This document shows, piece by piece, positions 49,477 through 57,557 of a DNA stretch of 64,000 bases. The DNA is taken from the NCBI RefSeq assembly GCF_000196895.1, contig NC_014297.1, positions 2,463,770 through 2,527,769 on the forward strand. Reading direction: 5' to 3'. The notes beneath the pieces were generated by a model. The model saw nothing but the letters and a program-made list of their open reading frames with translations, ran no database searches and had not been told where the DNA came from. Position 1 is the stretch's first letter. Each line of letters begins with the position of its first letter. This stretch comes from Halalkalicoccus jeotgali B3. Lineage in GTDB: Archaea > Halobacteriota > Halobacteria > Halobacteriales > Halalkalicoccaceae. The position numbers were made by a program, and so were the translations under genes.

Positions 49477-51393
49477 TCATTTGAAACGGAACGTTTCGAG
49501 GTTCTTCGGGGCGAAGGTGCGCATGTTGTAGTTGTGATAGAGCGCGCTCGAGAGGTCCTGCACCGAGCGTTCGTCGCCGTGGACACAGAGTACCTTCTCG
49601 GGGCGGGGGTTCATCGTCTTGACGAAGTTCTCCAGTCCCTGGCGGTCGGCGTGGCCCGAGAAGCCGTCGACGGTTTCGACGTCGAGGTTCAGCTTGAGCC
49701 GGTTCGAGCGCCCGCGGCTGTCGTTCATCGGGATCTCGTCGCGACCGCTCTGGATCCGCCGGCCCATGGTCCCCTGGGCCTGATAGCCGACGAAGATCAT
49801 GGTGTTGTCCGGGTCGGGACCGAGGTGTTCGAGCCAGGACATGATCGGGCCGCCGGTGACCATCCCCGACGTCGACAGGATGATACACTGCTCGTCATCG
49901 GCGACGCGCTGGCGTTCGTCCTCGCCGCCGTCGATATGGTTGAAGTAATCGGCGAGAAACGGGTTCTGGTCGTCGTGGAAGATCCGATCCCGGACGTCGT
50001 CGTTCAGGTACTCGGGGTAGGTGGTGTGGATCGCGGTCGCCTCCCAGATCATCCCGTCGAGATGGATCGGCATCTCGGGGATCTTACCCGTCCGCATCGC
50101 CTCCTCCAAAACGAGCATGATCTCCTGTGAACGACCCACCGCGAACGCGGGGATCACGATCTTCCCGCCGCGGTCGTAAGCCTCGCTGATCGTCTCGATG
50201 AGCTTTTGCTCGGAGTCGCTCTGGTCGGTCTGGTAGTCGTTTCGGCCCCCGTAGGTGGATTCGAGCACGAGCGTCTCGACTCGGGGGAAGTCGTTGACCG
50301 CGCCGTTGAGCAGGCGCGTCTCGTCGTAGTGGATGTCCCCCGAGAACGCGACGTTGTACATCCCGTTGCCGATGTGGAAGTGTGAAACGGCCGAGCCGAG
50401 GATGTGACCCGCGTTGTGCATCGTGAGTTTGACGTCGGGCGCGATGTCGGTGACGTCGCCGTACTCGATGGGGATGGTGTGTTTGATCGTCTCCCGGACC
50501 ATCTCCGAGGCGTAGGGCGGGGTCCGGCCCTCCTTGGCAGCGACGTCAAGGTAATCGAGCTGGAGCAACCCCATCAGGTCACGGGTGGGCTCGGTGGTGT
50601 AGATCGGGCCGTCGTAGCCGTACTTGAAGAGGAGTGGAAGGAGCGCCGAGTGGTCGAGGTGGGCGTGAGTCAGGACGACGGCGTCGATCGAGTTCGCGCC
50701 CGAACCGAGCGCTTCCGGGACCTGGAGGTACGGAACGTCGTCCGAGCCGGGCTTGTCCCCACAGTCGATCAGGATGCGGGTGTCGGCCGTCGAAAGAACG
50801 AAGGCGGCCCGCCCGACCTCGCGACAACAGCCGAGCGTACTGATACGAACCCACTGCTCTTCGGAGAGCTGTTCGCGGTGGATCTGGCGGCCGACCCGTT
50901 CGAGGATGTCTCGACGGTCGTCGCGTTCCTGTTTGAGGAAGCTCCGGACGTTCGAGACGGTTGGCGATTCGATCGGCGGCGTACGAACGACCTCGGGCGT
51001 CCAGCCGACCTTCTGGGTGATCTCCCGGAGCGTCGATCCGCGCCGGCCGATCACCATCCCCGGTTTCTGGGCCTCGATAACGACCTCGCCGGTGTCGGCG
51101 TGGAAGTCCAGATCGGTGACGCCGGCGTCTTCGGGGATGACCGATCGGATCTGCTCGCGGGCCTTCGCCGGCGGCGCGAGGACGTCGGGGTCCGGGCGGA
51201 CGGTGATACGTTTGCGGAGCTTGCTCGCGAGCTGCCGGACGAGATCGCCCTGCTGGGCGAATTTCTTGGGCTCGCGGGTGTAGACGACCAGCTCCGGTCC
51301 CTCGTAGGTCACATCGGAGACGGAGATATCCGCGGGGATCTCGTCTTTGATCGTTTGCAGTGCGTCGTCGAGTTTCTGATCTACCGTGCTCAT
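49477..51393 (-). CDS. aCPSF1/FttA, KH and beta-CASP ribonuclease
   Basis: 638 residues from ATG 51393. A KH-like N-terminal part (about 1-180, with PGMVIGRRGS at 111-120) precedes a metallo-beta-lactamase domain (HAHLDHS at 243-249) with an inserted beta-CASP domain, closing with HxxH-type residues and LYHNYNMRTFAPKNLETFRFK. Archaeal aCPSF1 (FttA) is the general transcription-termination and 3'-end endonuclease. It is complete. A long open frame continues upstream (51394-51699) but reads as Pro/Arg/Ser-rich noise. The hairpin array follows 10 bases after the stop. Confidence 0.96.
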   Translation of the reverse strand: MSTVDQKLDDALQTIKDEIPADISVSDVTYEGPELVVYTREPKKFAQQGDLVRQLASKLRKRITVRPDPDVLAPPAKAREQIRSVIPEDAGVTDLDFHADTGEVVIEAQKPGMVIGRRGSTLREITQKVGWTPEVVRTPPIESPTVSNVRSFLKQERDDRRDILERVGRQIHREQLSEEQWVRISTLGCCREVGRAAFVLSTADTRILIDCGDKPGSDDVPYLQVPEALGSGANSIDAVVLTHAHLDHSALLPLLFKYGYDGPIYTTEPTRDLMGLLQLDYLDVAAKEGRTPPYASEMVRETIKHTIPIEYGDVTDIAPDVKLTMHNAGHILGSAVSHFHIGNGMYNVAFSGDIHYDETRLLNGAVNDFPRVETLVLESTYGGRNDYQTDQSDSEQKLIETISEAYDRGGKIVIPAFAVGRSQEIMLVLEEAMRTGKIPEMPIHLDGMIWEATAIHTTYPEYLNDDVRDRIFHDDQNPFLADYFNHIDGGEDERQRVADDEQCIILSTSGMVTGGPIMSWLEHLGPDPDNTMIFVGYQAQGTMGRRIQSGRDEIPMNDSRGRSNRLKLNLDVETVDGFSGHADRQGLENFVKTMNPRPEKVLCVHGDERSVQDLSSALYHNYNMRTFAPKNLETFRFK

Positions 51394-51704
51394 AGGTGAG
51401 ACTGAAGTTGCGGGTGCGTCGCCACGCCGGGGAAACGTCGGTGAGCGATCGGCTCGCTCGCAACGATCGATCCGGTCGGACGTGGCATTGGAGACATCGT
51501 CGGTGACACGAGACGGCGACACCGTCGGTCGGACGTCAGTACCCGAGTTCGAGGCAACGGGCCGCGAACTGGCGTACCACAGGTACGGCCGGTGGTGTAC
51601 CAGTGGTGAGACTGGATTTCGGACCCCGGACGGCGCCGAGGAAAACCCGCTTGTCCGACGGTATGACGCCGGGATTATAAAATCCCTTCGGCCGAACACA
51701 CACT
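51394..51704. other. 310-base gap between aCPSF1 and its divergent neighbour
   Basis: I find no gene here. TTATAAAA at 51675-51682 is the clear promoter for the plus-strand gene (start 51705), and read in the other direction it could also serve aCPSF1. In that case aCPSF1 would have a leader of about 250 bases, which is long for this group. Some dyad symmetry is present around 51571-51600. Confidence 0.5.
51675..51682 (+). promoter_or_regulatory. TATA box of the gene at 51705
   Basis: TTATAAAA is centred 26-27 bases before ATG 51705, a leaderless promoter. The reverse strand reads TTTTATAA and might drive the divergent aCPSF1 gene. Confidence 0.65.
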
Positions 51705-52196
51705 ATGCGGCTCTCACCGTCCACCGTCGCCGACCAGTTCGAGTGGATCCACACCCGCCACGAGATCGTCGTCCCGCTGGTAAACGAGGTCCGCGCGGGC
51801 CTCGGGGAGGCGTTCGCGACCGAGGTCGATCCGATCTCGACCGAGGGGTACCACGCCGCGATCGACGCGGTCGGGTCCGAGGGCGACCTCGCGGTCAACG
51901 TCGCCGCGCTCGTGGCGATCCTCAGGGAACTCGACGTCGAGGGCGACTACCCGGGGTTCGTCGTCGACGAGCTGCTGGGACGGGAACTGGCCGCGATGGT
52001 CGCCGGCACCCAGCCCCGCCGTCTGCTCGCGGAGGCAACGTTCCACTACGCGGACGTCCACCACCATACCGACGGGCCCGCGGGTGCGGACGACCTCGAC
52101 GCGGCGCTGGCCGCGGGCGTCCAGACCCGCCTCCCGGGTTGGGACTGGACCGAAACCGAGAGTCCGTTCGATATCGAGAGGCCGTCAGGTCAGTAA
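51705..52196 (+). CDS. Soluble haloarchaeal protein of unknown function
   Basis: 163 residues, MRLSPSTVADQFEWIHTRHE and so on, acidic and largely helical. His-rich ATFHYADVHHHTDGPAG near 108-124 could be a metal site, but there is no known motif. I do not recognise the family. The start is set by the TATA box 26-27 bases upstream. It is divergent from aCPSF1. Confidence 0.7.
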   Translation: MRLSPSTVADQFEWIHTRHEIVVPLVNEVRAGLGEAFATEVDPISTEGYHAAIDAVGSEGDLAVNVAALVAILRELDVEGDYPGFVVDELLGRELAAMVAGTQPRRLLAEATFHYADVHHHTDGPAGADDLDAALAAGVQTRLPGWDWTETESPFDIERPSGQ

Positions 52197-52493
52197 TCGT
52201 TGAGATCACGAAGAGCGGTAACTTGTTAGTGAACCAGCCGATTCGCTCGCATGATATCGATTCCCGTCCGGAATCCGACTGGTGAGAACACGGCGTCCGC
52301 TTCGGGTCGGATCGAAACCCGTTGTTCGAGGACGAAATACGATCGAACCGACCGGTCGCGAACACCTGCCAACTCGTTTTCCAGTTGCGAGTGAACGACC
52401 CAGAGACGAACTACAACGCCTCATACACGAACTATTTTCTTCTTCAGAATTATCGACCAGTAGATATATTTCTCGAACCGGCGCCCTCAGAGT
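52197..52493. other. Intergenic gap of about 300 bases without a gene
   Basis: Frames here are short or antisense and I see no convincing coding pattern. Its second half is AT-richer than the surroundings and holds the promoter of the Tat-exported protein, TATATT at 52465-52470. Confidence 0.5.
52465..52470 (+). promoter_or_regulatory. TATA box of the Tat-exported acidic protein
   Basis: TATATT is centred 26 bases before the GTG at 52494, supporting that start codon and a leaderless transcript. Confidence 0.55.
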
Positions 52494-53531
52494 GTGCGCC
52501 GAACCGACCACAACGCAGCCGACGTATCGCGACGAACCGTCATCCGAACCGGCACCGCAGGGCTTCTGGCGCTGGGCGGAGTCGGCACCGTCTCGGCCCA
52601 AGACGACGGGGACGAAGAGGAATCGGAGGCCGACGGATCGGACGAGGGCGCCGAACCGACCGCGGACGTCACGTTCTCGGATCAGACGGTCGCCGACAAC
52701 GACGACGCCCCGACCGTGACGGTCGACCGTTTGGAGATGAACGAGGGCGGGTATCAGTCGATCCATCAGTACAGCCGCTTTCAGTTCGCCGACGGGGAGG
52801 ATCCCGACGAGTACGACGTTCCGGTCCCCGATGAACTGGAAAACCCCATCTGCGAGTCACTGATCGGTATCACGGAGTACCTCGAACCCGGCGTCTACGA
52901 GGACTTCGAGGTGCCGCTGTTCCGAGAGGACTCGCCGGCCGTAGAGCTCGGGGCGGCTGAGGTGGGACCGCTCGAGGAGAGCCAGGTCATGATCGCCATC
53001 CCGCACCACAACACGACCGACGAGGACACGTTCAACTGTCCCGACGACCCCTCGACGCCGGATCTGTTCGAGGACCCCGAAGCGGTCGACGGCGCGTTCC
53101 AGAACGGCGACCGCGACGTCGAGGACATCGGCGTCTCGCACGACCTCGCGACGGTGCTCGTCGAGAGCGACGACGAGGAGCAGAAAGAAACCGCCGAGCG
53201 GCAGACGGAACTGGTCAGAGAGGGCGTGCTCGTCCCACAGCCGATCGGTCCCGATAGCGAAGAGCAAGAAGAGGCAGACGAAGGGGACGAAGAACAACAG
53301 GAAGACGAGGACGAAGAGAACGACGACGAAAAAGAGCAGGAAAGCGACGACGAAAAAGAGGAAGAACGCGAGGACGAGGAGCGAGACGACGAGAGGGACG
53401 GGAAAGGAAACGACGACGACGATGACGATGACGACGACGATGACGGTGAGAAGAGCGACGGCGACGACGATGGGAACGACGAAAACGGGGACGACGACCG
53501 AAAGGACCGCGACGACGAGGACTCCTCGTAG
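52494..53531 (+). CDS. Tat-exported DUF7282-like protein with long acidic tail
   Basis: 345 residues from GTG 52494. A Tat signal (SRRTVIRTGTAGLLALGG, about 12-29) leads to VSAQ and an acidic mature protein. Residues about 60-200 hold VTVDRLEMNEGGYQSIHQ, LIGITEYLEPGVYEDFEV and HHNTTDEDTFNCPDDP, a beta-rich unit resembling haloarchaeal DUF7282 (tentative). The last 110 residues are almost only Asp, Glu, Lys, Arg and Gly, with a run of ten or more Asp near 305. There is no membrane anchor at the C-terminus. Confidence 0.75.
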   Translation: MRRTDHNAADVSRRTVIRTGTAGLLALGGVGTVSAQDDGDEEESEADGSDEGAEPTADVTFSDQTVADNDDAPTVTVDRLEMNEGGYQSIHQYSRFQFADGEDPDEYDVPVPDELENPICESLIGITEYLEPGVYEDFEVPLFREDSPAVELGAAEVGPLEESQVMIAIPHHNTTDEDTFNCPDDPSTPDLFEDPEAVDGAFQNGDRDVEDIGVSHDLATVLVESDDEEQKETAERQTELVREGVLVPQPIGPDSEEQEEADEGDEEQQEDEDEENDDEKEQESDDEKEEEREDEERDDERDGKGNDDDDDDDDDDDGEKSDGDDDGNDENGDDDRKDRDDEDSS

Positions 53532-53618
53532 TCGATAGGAACGAGGAGCCGCCCGGTCGCTCGTGGTCACCCTTTTCGACCCGGGATTCAAATACACGCG
53601 AGAGCGTAGCGGCGGGCG

Positions 53619-53828
53619 ATGCGGTCACTCGGAGTCCTCACGGCGGTCGCGGTCCTCGGGAGCGTCGCGCTGACGACAGCGGTGTCGACGCTCGGTCCCG
53701 ACGCGCCGCGGGCGGTCGTCGCCGCGTACAACATCTGGTTGCTCGCGACCGTCGCGCTGGTCGTCGCGACGGGGATCGTCCTCTGTGTCCGGTTCTTCTC
53801 GGCGATCACGGGCGGACATCGGGGCTAG
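53619..53828 (+). CDS. Small two-helix membrane protein
   Basis: 69 residues, MRSLGVLTAVAVLGSVALTT and so on, with two hydrophobic helices and a short polar end (ITGGHRG). No family is recognised. A CAAATACA element about 26 bases upstream of ATG 53619 supports the start and a leaderless transcript. It is convergent with the asparagine synthase-like gene, whose stop is 17 bases away. Confidence 0.62.
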   Translation: MRSLGVLTAVAVLGSVALTTAVSTLGPDAPRAVVAAYNIWLLATVALVVATGIVLCVRFFSAITGGHRG

Positions 53829-53844
53829 ACGGACGGCCGGACGA

Positions 53845-55668
53845 TCAGCGCTCGGCGATCGCCTCGACGGCGGGCATCTCGAGGATCGTAAACAGCGTAT
53901 AGAGCGCGGCGGTGTGGTCCTCGCCGTCCATATGGGCCTCGTAGCAGGCGTAGGCGGCCTCGCGGTCGAGAAACGGGAGCGCTTCGAGGAGCGCGTCGTT
54001 GCGTTCGAGGACCTCCCGACCGAACCCTCGCTCCCGGAGGACGACGCCCCGGTCGCGCCACGGTCCCCGCGAGTAGTACGGCTTGGGCGAGCGTTCGTCC
54101 GTGACGTGCTTTCGCCAGAACAGCGAGGCATATCGCTTCGCGTAATCGAGCGGGAACCGACTCGCGGGCCGGACGCCGGTCTCGGAGTGGGGAACTGTTG
54201 CGAGGGCGGGCGACAGGGCGCTCAGTGCGGCGTTGACGACGTCGCGCCGGAGGTGATAGCGCACAGGCATCGAGCGCGCGAGGTCGACAAAGCGGTTGTC
54301 GAGAAACGGCGTCCATTGAGGGACCATCTGCGTGAGCCCGAAGTAGTGGTAATCGCTGTCGTTCGAAAGCGGGTAGTACGGCCCGAAGAGCGCGAGTTCG
54401 TAGAGGGAGGCGTACTCGATCCCGTGAAACGACACCGACCCGTCCGGGCGCTCCTCGAGGTTCGCACGGAGGACCGCCCCGAGTTCCGGCGGGGTCTCAA
54501 TGAACGGGGGAAGCGATCCGTCGAGCACGTCGAGGTAGTCGTCGACGGACTCGATATCGCGTTCGATCGGCGGCGTGACCGACCCGACCGGACCCAGATC
54601 GAGGTCGAAGGCGGGGACCAGCCCGCCCTTGAAAAAGGAGTCGCCGTACAGACCGGTGGCAAGGACGTCACACTCCTCGCGCAGTCGGGCGTCGAACCCA
54701 TGGAGGTGAGCCTGGTCGAACCGCCCGTTGAAGTTCATGTGCCGGGGGACGTGATCGAGCATCCGCTCTACGTGGTCGTCGAGGCGTTCGAGCAGTCGAA
54801 AATCCGCGTCGGCGAGGAAGGCGATCCGTTCGGCGGTACGGGCCTCGCGGCTCATCCAGTCTGCGAGGTGGTAGGCGACGGGAAACTCGCCGGCCGCAAG
54901 CAGCAGTCGAGAATCGCTGCCCCCCGAGAGCAGTAGTCCGTACCGCCGGTCGTCGTCGGCCCGTTCGGCGAACACCTGCTGGAGGAGTTCGACGAACCGA
55001 TCGACGAAGTAGGAAAACGACCGGTCGAGGGGCTCGTACTCGAGGTGCCAGTACCGTTCGGTGTCGAGGTCTCCGGTCGCGAGATCGACCGTCGTGATCG
55101 CGCCCGGCGGCAGGGTCGAGACCGCCTCGAAGGGCGTGTCGACGCCCGGAACGCGGTCGAACGCCAGATACGAGTACAGCCCGTGGGTGTCGATCGCGGG
55201 ATCGACGGCCGGATGGGCGAGGACGGCCTGAATGCTGGTCGAGAAGACGATGCCGTCGTCCGTCTCGGCGTAGTAGACGGGATGGGTACCGAGGCGGTCG
55301 GTGACGATCGCCAGCCGATCGTGTTCGCGCTGGTGGACGAACACGCTCGCGGTAGCGTTCATCCCCCGGGCGAAATCGAGGCCGTGTCTGCGATAGAGAT
55401 GGGCGGCGTACGTCGAGTCCGTATAACAGCCCGCATAGCGGTTCTCGTAGGTGTCCCCCTCGAAGCCGTGGATCTCGCCGAACGTCCAGATCGCGTCGTG
55501 GCCGTCGGTCCGAACCGGATCCTCGACCGCCCCGTGAGAGGACTTCGTTACGAGCACCTCGTCGGCGACGGTCGTCTCGACGACCTCGTCTCCGTCCCAA
55601 CACAGCGTCTCGATCGGGGCCTCCGATCGCCGCTGTCTGCCACCGATCACACCCCACACACCGACCAT
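53845..55668 (-). CDS. Asparagine synthase-like protein lacking the N-terminal Cys
   Basis: 607 residues with an N-terminal class II amidotransferase-like domain (about 1-200) and a PP-loop synthetase domain with SGGSDS at 248-253. The chain starts MVGVWG, so the catalytic Cys that should follow Met is Val, and glutaminase activity is unlikely. Other family features remain (VTDRLGTHPVYYAE, LLSGGSDSRLLLAAG). Such proteins may use ammonia or modify cell-surface glycans; no glycosylation gene is adjacent. It is flanked by a small membrane protein gene and proS. Confidence 0.85.
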   Translation of the reverse strand: MVGVWGVIGGRQRRSEAPIETLCWDGDEVVETTVADEVLVTKSSHGAVEDPVRTDGHDAIWTFGEIHGFEGDTYENRYAGCYTDSTYAAHLYRRHGLDFARGMNATASVFVHQREHDRLAIVTDRLGTHPVYYAETDDGIVFSTSIQAVLAHPAVDPAIDTHGLYSYLAFDRVPGVDTPFEAVSTLPPGAITTVDLATGDLDTERYWHLEYEPLDRSFSYFVDRFVELLQQVFAERADDDRRYGLLLSGGSDSRLLLAAGEFPVAYHLADWMSREARTAERIAFLADADFRLLERLDDHVERMLDHVPRHMNFNGRFDQAHLHGFDARLREECDVLATGLYGDSFFKGGLVPAFDLDLGPVGSVTPPIERDIESVDDYLDVLDGSLPPFIETPPELGAVLRANLEERPDGSVSFHGIEYASLYELALFGPYYPLSNDSDYHYFGLTQMVPQWTPFLDNRFVDLARSMPVRYHLRRDVVNAALSALSPALATVPHSETGVRPASRFPLDYAKRYASLFWRKHVTDERSPKPYYSRGPWRDRGVVLRERGFGREVLERNDALLEALPFLDREAAYACYEAHMDGEDHTAALYTLFTILEMPAVEAIAER

Positions 55669-55825
55669 ACGGAGATATAAGAGTGTGGACAGGAATAGTT
55701 ACCGACACGCTAATCGGGAACGGGGATCGAGTAGTGGTGGCCTATAGGTCGGAGGGGCGTTGCGGAACGCGACCGGCCCCCTCGAATACGTCGGGTTTAA
55801 GCGAGTCGTCGGGCACCAACGAAGT

Positions 55826-57274
55826 ATGAGCGACGATCAGGAACTCGGCATCACCGAGTCGAAAGAACACAGCCCCGGCGAGTGGTACGCCGAGGTCGTC
55901 CGGAAGGCGAAACTCGCCGATTACGCCCCCATGGGCGGCTTTATCGTCACCCGTCCCCGTGGCTATGCCCTCTGGGAAGCCATTCAGGACCGACTGGACG
56001 GCTGGTTCAAGGAGACGGGGGTCCAGAACGCCTACTTCCCGCTTTTCATCCCCGAGAGCTACCTCGAACGCGAAAAGGACGTCGTCGAGGGGTTCGACCC
56101 CGAGGTCGCGTGGGTCACCCAGGGCGGCCACGACGAGTTAGAGGAACGCCTCGCCGTGCGCCCGACCAGCGAGTCGATCATCGCACCGTTCCTGAGCCAG
56201 TGGGTCCGCAGCCACCGGGACCTCCCTCTCAGAGTCAACCAGTGGTGTTCCGTGGTTCGATGGGAAGCGACGGAAACGAAGCCGTTCTTCCGCACGAAGG
56301 AGTTCCTCTGGCAGGAGGGCCACACCGCCCACCGCGACCATGACGACGCCTGGGACGAGACGATGCTTCGATTAGAGCAGTACGAGCAGGTCTATGAGGA
56401 CGTGCTCGCGATCCCGGTGATGCGTGGGCGCAAACCCGAGCACGACAAGTTCCCCGGTGCCGACACCACCACCACGGTCGAGGCGCTGATGCCCGACGGT
56501 AAAAGCGTCCAGGGCGGCACCAGCCATCACCTCGGCCAGTCGTTCGCGGAAGCGTTCGACATCACCTACGTCGACGAGGACGAGGAGGAGACCGTCGCCC
56601 ACACCACCTCGTGGGGCCTTTCGTGGAGAGCGATCGGCGCGCTGATCATGACTCACTCGGACGATCAGGGGCTCGTCCTCCCGCCCACTGTCGCCCCCGA
56701 GCAGGTCGTGATCGTCCCGATCTGGCAGGAGGAGAACCGCGAGGAAGTCTTGGAGTACAGCGAGGGCATCGCCGACGACCTCGAGGAGGCGGGTTTCAGA
56801 GTCGAACTCGACGACCGCGACGAGCGAAACCCCGGCTTCAAGTTCAACGAGTGGGAGCTGCTCGGTACCCCGCTTCGACTCGAAATCGGCCCCCACGAGG
56901 TCGAAGACGGCGAGGTAACGGCGGTCCATCGCCCCGACAGCGAGAAGTCAGTCGAAGGGCGCGAGGGGATCGTCGAGGCAGTCGAGGGACACCTCGAGAC
57001 CGTCTACGCGAAGCTGTACGCCGCCGCCGAGGAGAACTTAGCGGAGAACGTTCGCGAGGCCGACAGCCGCGAGGAGATCCTCGGGACGATCGGCCGGTTC
57101 GGTGGGTACGTCCGTGCGCCGTGGTGTGGCGAAGAAGCGTGTGAGACCGCCATCAAAGAGGAGATCGCCGCCGAGATCGTGATGGTCCCGATGGAGGACG
57201 AGAAACCCGAGGGCGACTGTGCGGTCTGTGGGGAGGAAGCCGAGGAAACGGCTTACTTCGCGAAGTCGTACTGA
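55826..57274 (+). CDS. proS: Prolyl-tRNA synthetase, archaeal/eukaryotic type
   Basis: 482 residues from ATG 55826; a 22-codon upstream extension is not supported. Class II motifs are visible: LAVRPTSESIIAPFLSQWV (motif 2 region), SVVRWEATETKPFFRTKEF and TSWGLSWRAIGALIMTHSDD (motif 3). C-terminal cysteines CGEEAC and CAVC fit the zinc-binding extra domain of archaeal ProS. A TTTAAG element near 55797 is about 28 bases upstream. It charges tRNA-Pro. Confidence 0.97.
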   Translation: MSDDQELGITESKEHSPGEWYAEVVRKAKLADYAPMGGFIVTRPRGYALWEAIQDRLDGWFKETGVQNAYFPLFIPESYLEREKDVVEGFDPEVAWVTQGGHDELEERLAVRPTSESIIAPFLSQWVRSHRDLPLRVNQWCSVVRWEATETKPFFRTKEFLWQEGHTAHRDHDDAWDETMLRLEQYEQVYEDVLAIPVMRGRKPEHDKFPGADTTTTVEALMPDGKSVQGGTSHHLGQSFAEAFDITYVDEDEEETVAHTTSWGLSWRAIGALIMTHSDDQGLVLPPTVAPEQVVIVPIWQEENREEVLEYSEGIADDLEEAGFRVELDDRDERNPGFKFNEWELLGTPLRLEIGPHEVEDGEVTAVHRPDSEKSVEGREGIVEAVEGHLETVYAKLYAAAEENLAENVREADSREEILGTIGRFGGYVRAPWCGEEACETAIKEEIAAEIVMVPMEDEKPEGDCAVCGEEAEETAYFAKSY

Positions 57275-57443
57275 GAACACTCTCGACGCGCTACTGCTCG
57301 GTTTTTCGAGAAGATATTGATAGATTATCGACAAAACTGCCTCCAGCGGTGGACAATCGAAACCCCCATGAGAATCCCGACGAACGTTCGATAGAAAGCC
57401 GAGAACCTATCGGAACGTCCCACTCATCGGAGCTCCGCTAAAC

Positions 57444-57459
57444 GGATGTTAATACATCC
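57444..57459. promoter_or_regulatory. 16-base inverted repeat upstream of gltB
   Basis: GGATGT and ACATCC are perfect complements around TAAT. The element ends 67 bases before the TATA-like box of gltB, a position suited to an activator or Lrp-type regulator. No factor is known to bind it here. Confidence 0.5.
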
Positions 57460-57525
57460 TGGTTGTTCATGAGTGACATAAGGATCATAATATGGCATTA
57501 ACAGACCCTTAGTCCTTCAGGAGTA

Positions 57526-57536
57526 CCTTAATAAGG
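57526..57536 (+). promoter_or_regulatory. Palindromic TATA region of gltB
   Basis: CCTTAATAAGG is a perfect palindrome around one A and contains TTAATAAG. Its centre is 27 bases upstream of ATG 57558, so the transcript is leaderless. The symmetry would let a repressor cover the TATA box, or may be chance. Confidence 0.55.
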
Positions 57537-57557
57537 GAGTGATCCCCCTGTGACTGT

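Larger units (their letters stand above)
57275..57557 (+). promoter_or_regulatory. gltB upstream region with two inverted repeats
   Basis: A TTTTT in 57302-57306 follows the proS stop as a possible terminator. CGTTCGATAG (57385-57394) and CTATCGGAACG (57407-57417) form an imperfect 10-base repeat. GGATGT-TAAT-ACATCC (57444-57459) is a 6-base perfect repeat, far upstream of the gltB promoter at 57526-57536. No coding frame is seen in this stretch. Confidence 0.5.

Noticed and set aside
49181-49531. A 116-codon frame running through the hairpin array
   Set aside because: Palindromic DNA stays open on both strands, and the peptide has no recognisable fold. I treat the region as non-coding.
51394-51699. 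Upstream extension of the aCPSF1 frame adding about 100 codons
   Set aside because: The added residues are Pro/Ser/Arg-rich and unlike the family, and ATG 51393 gives the expected length.
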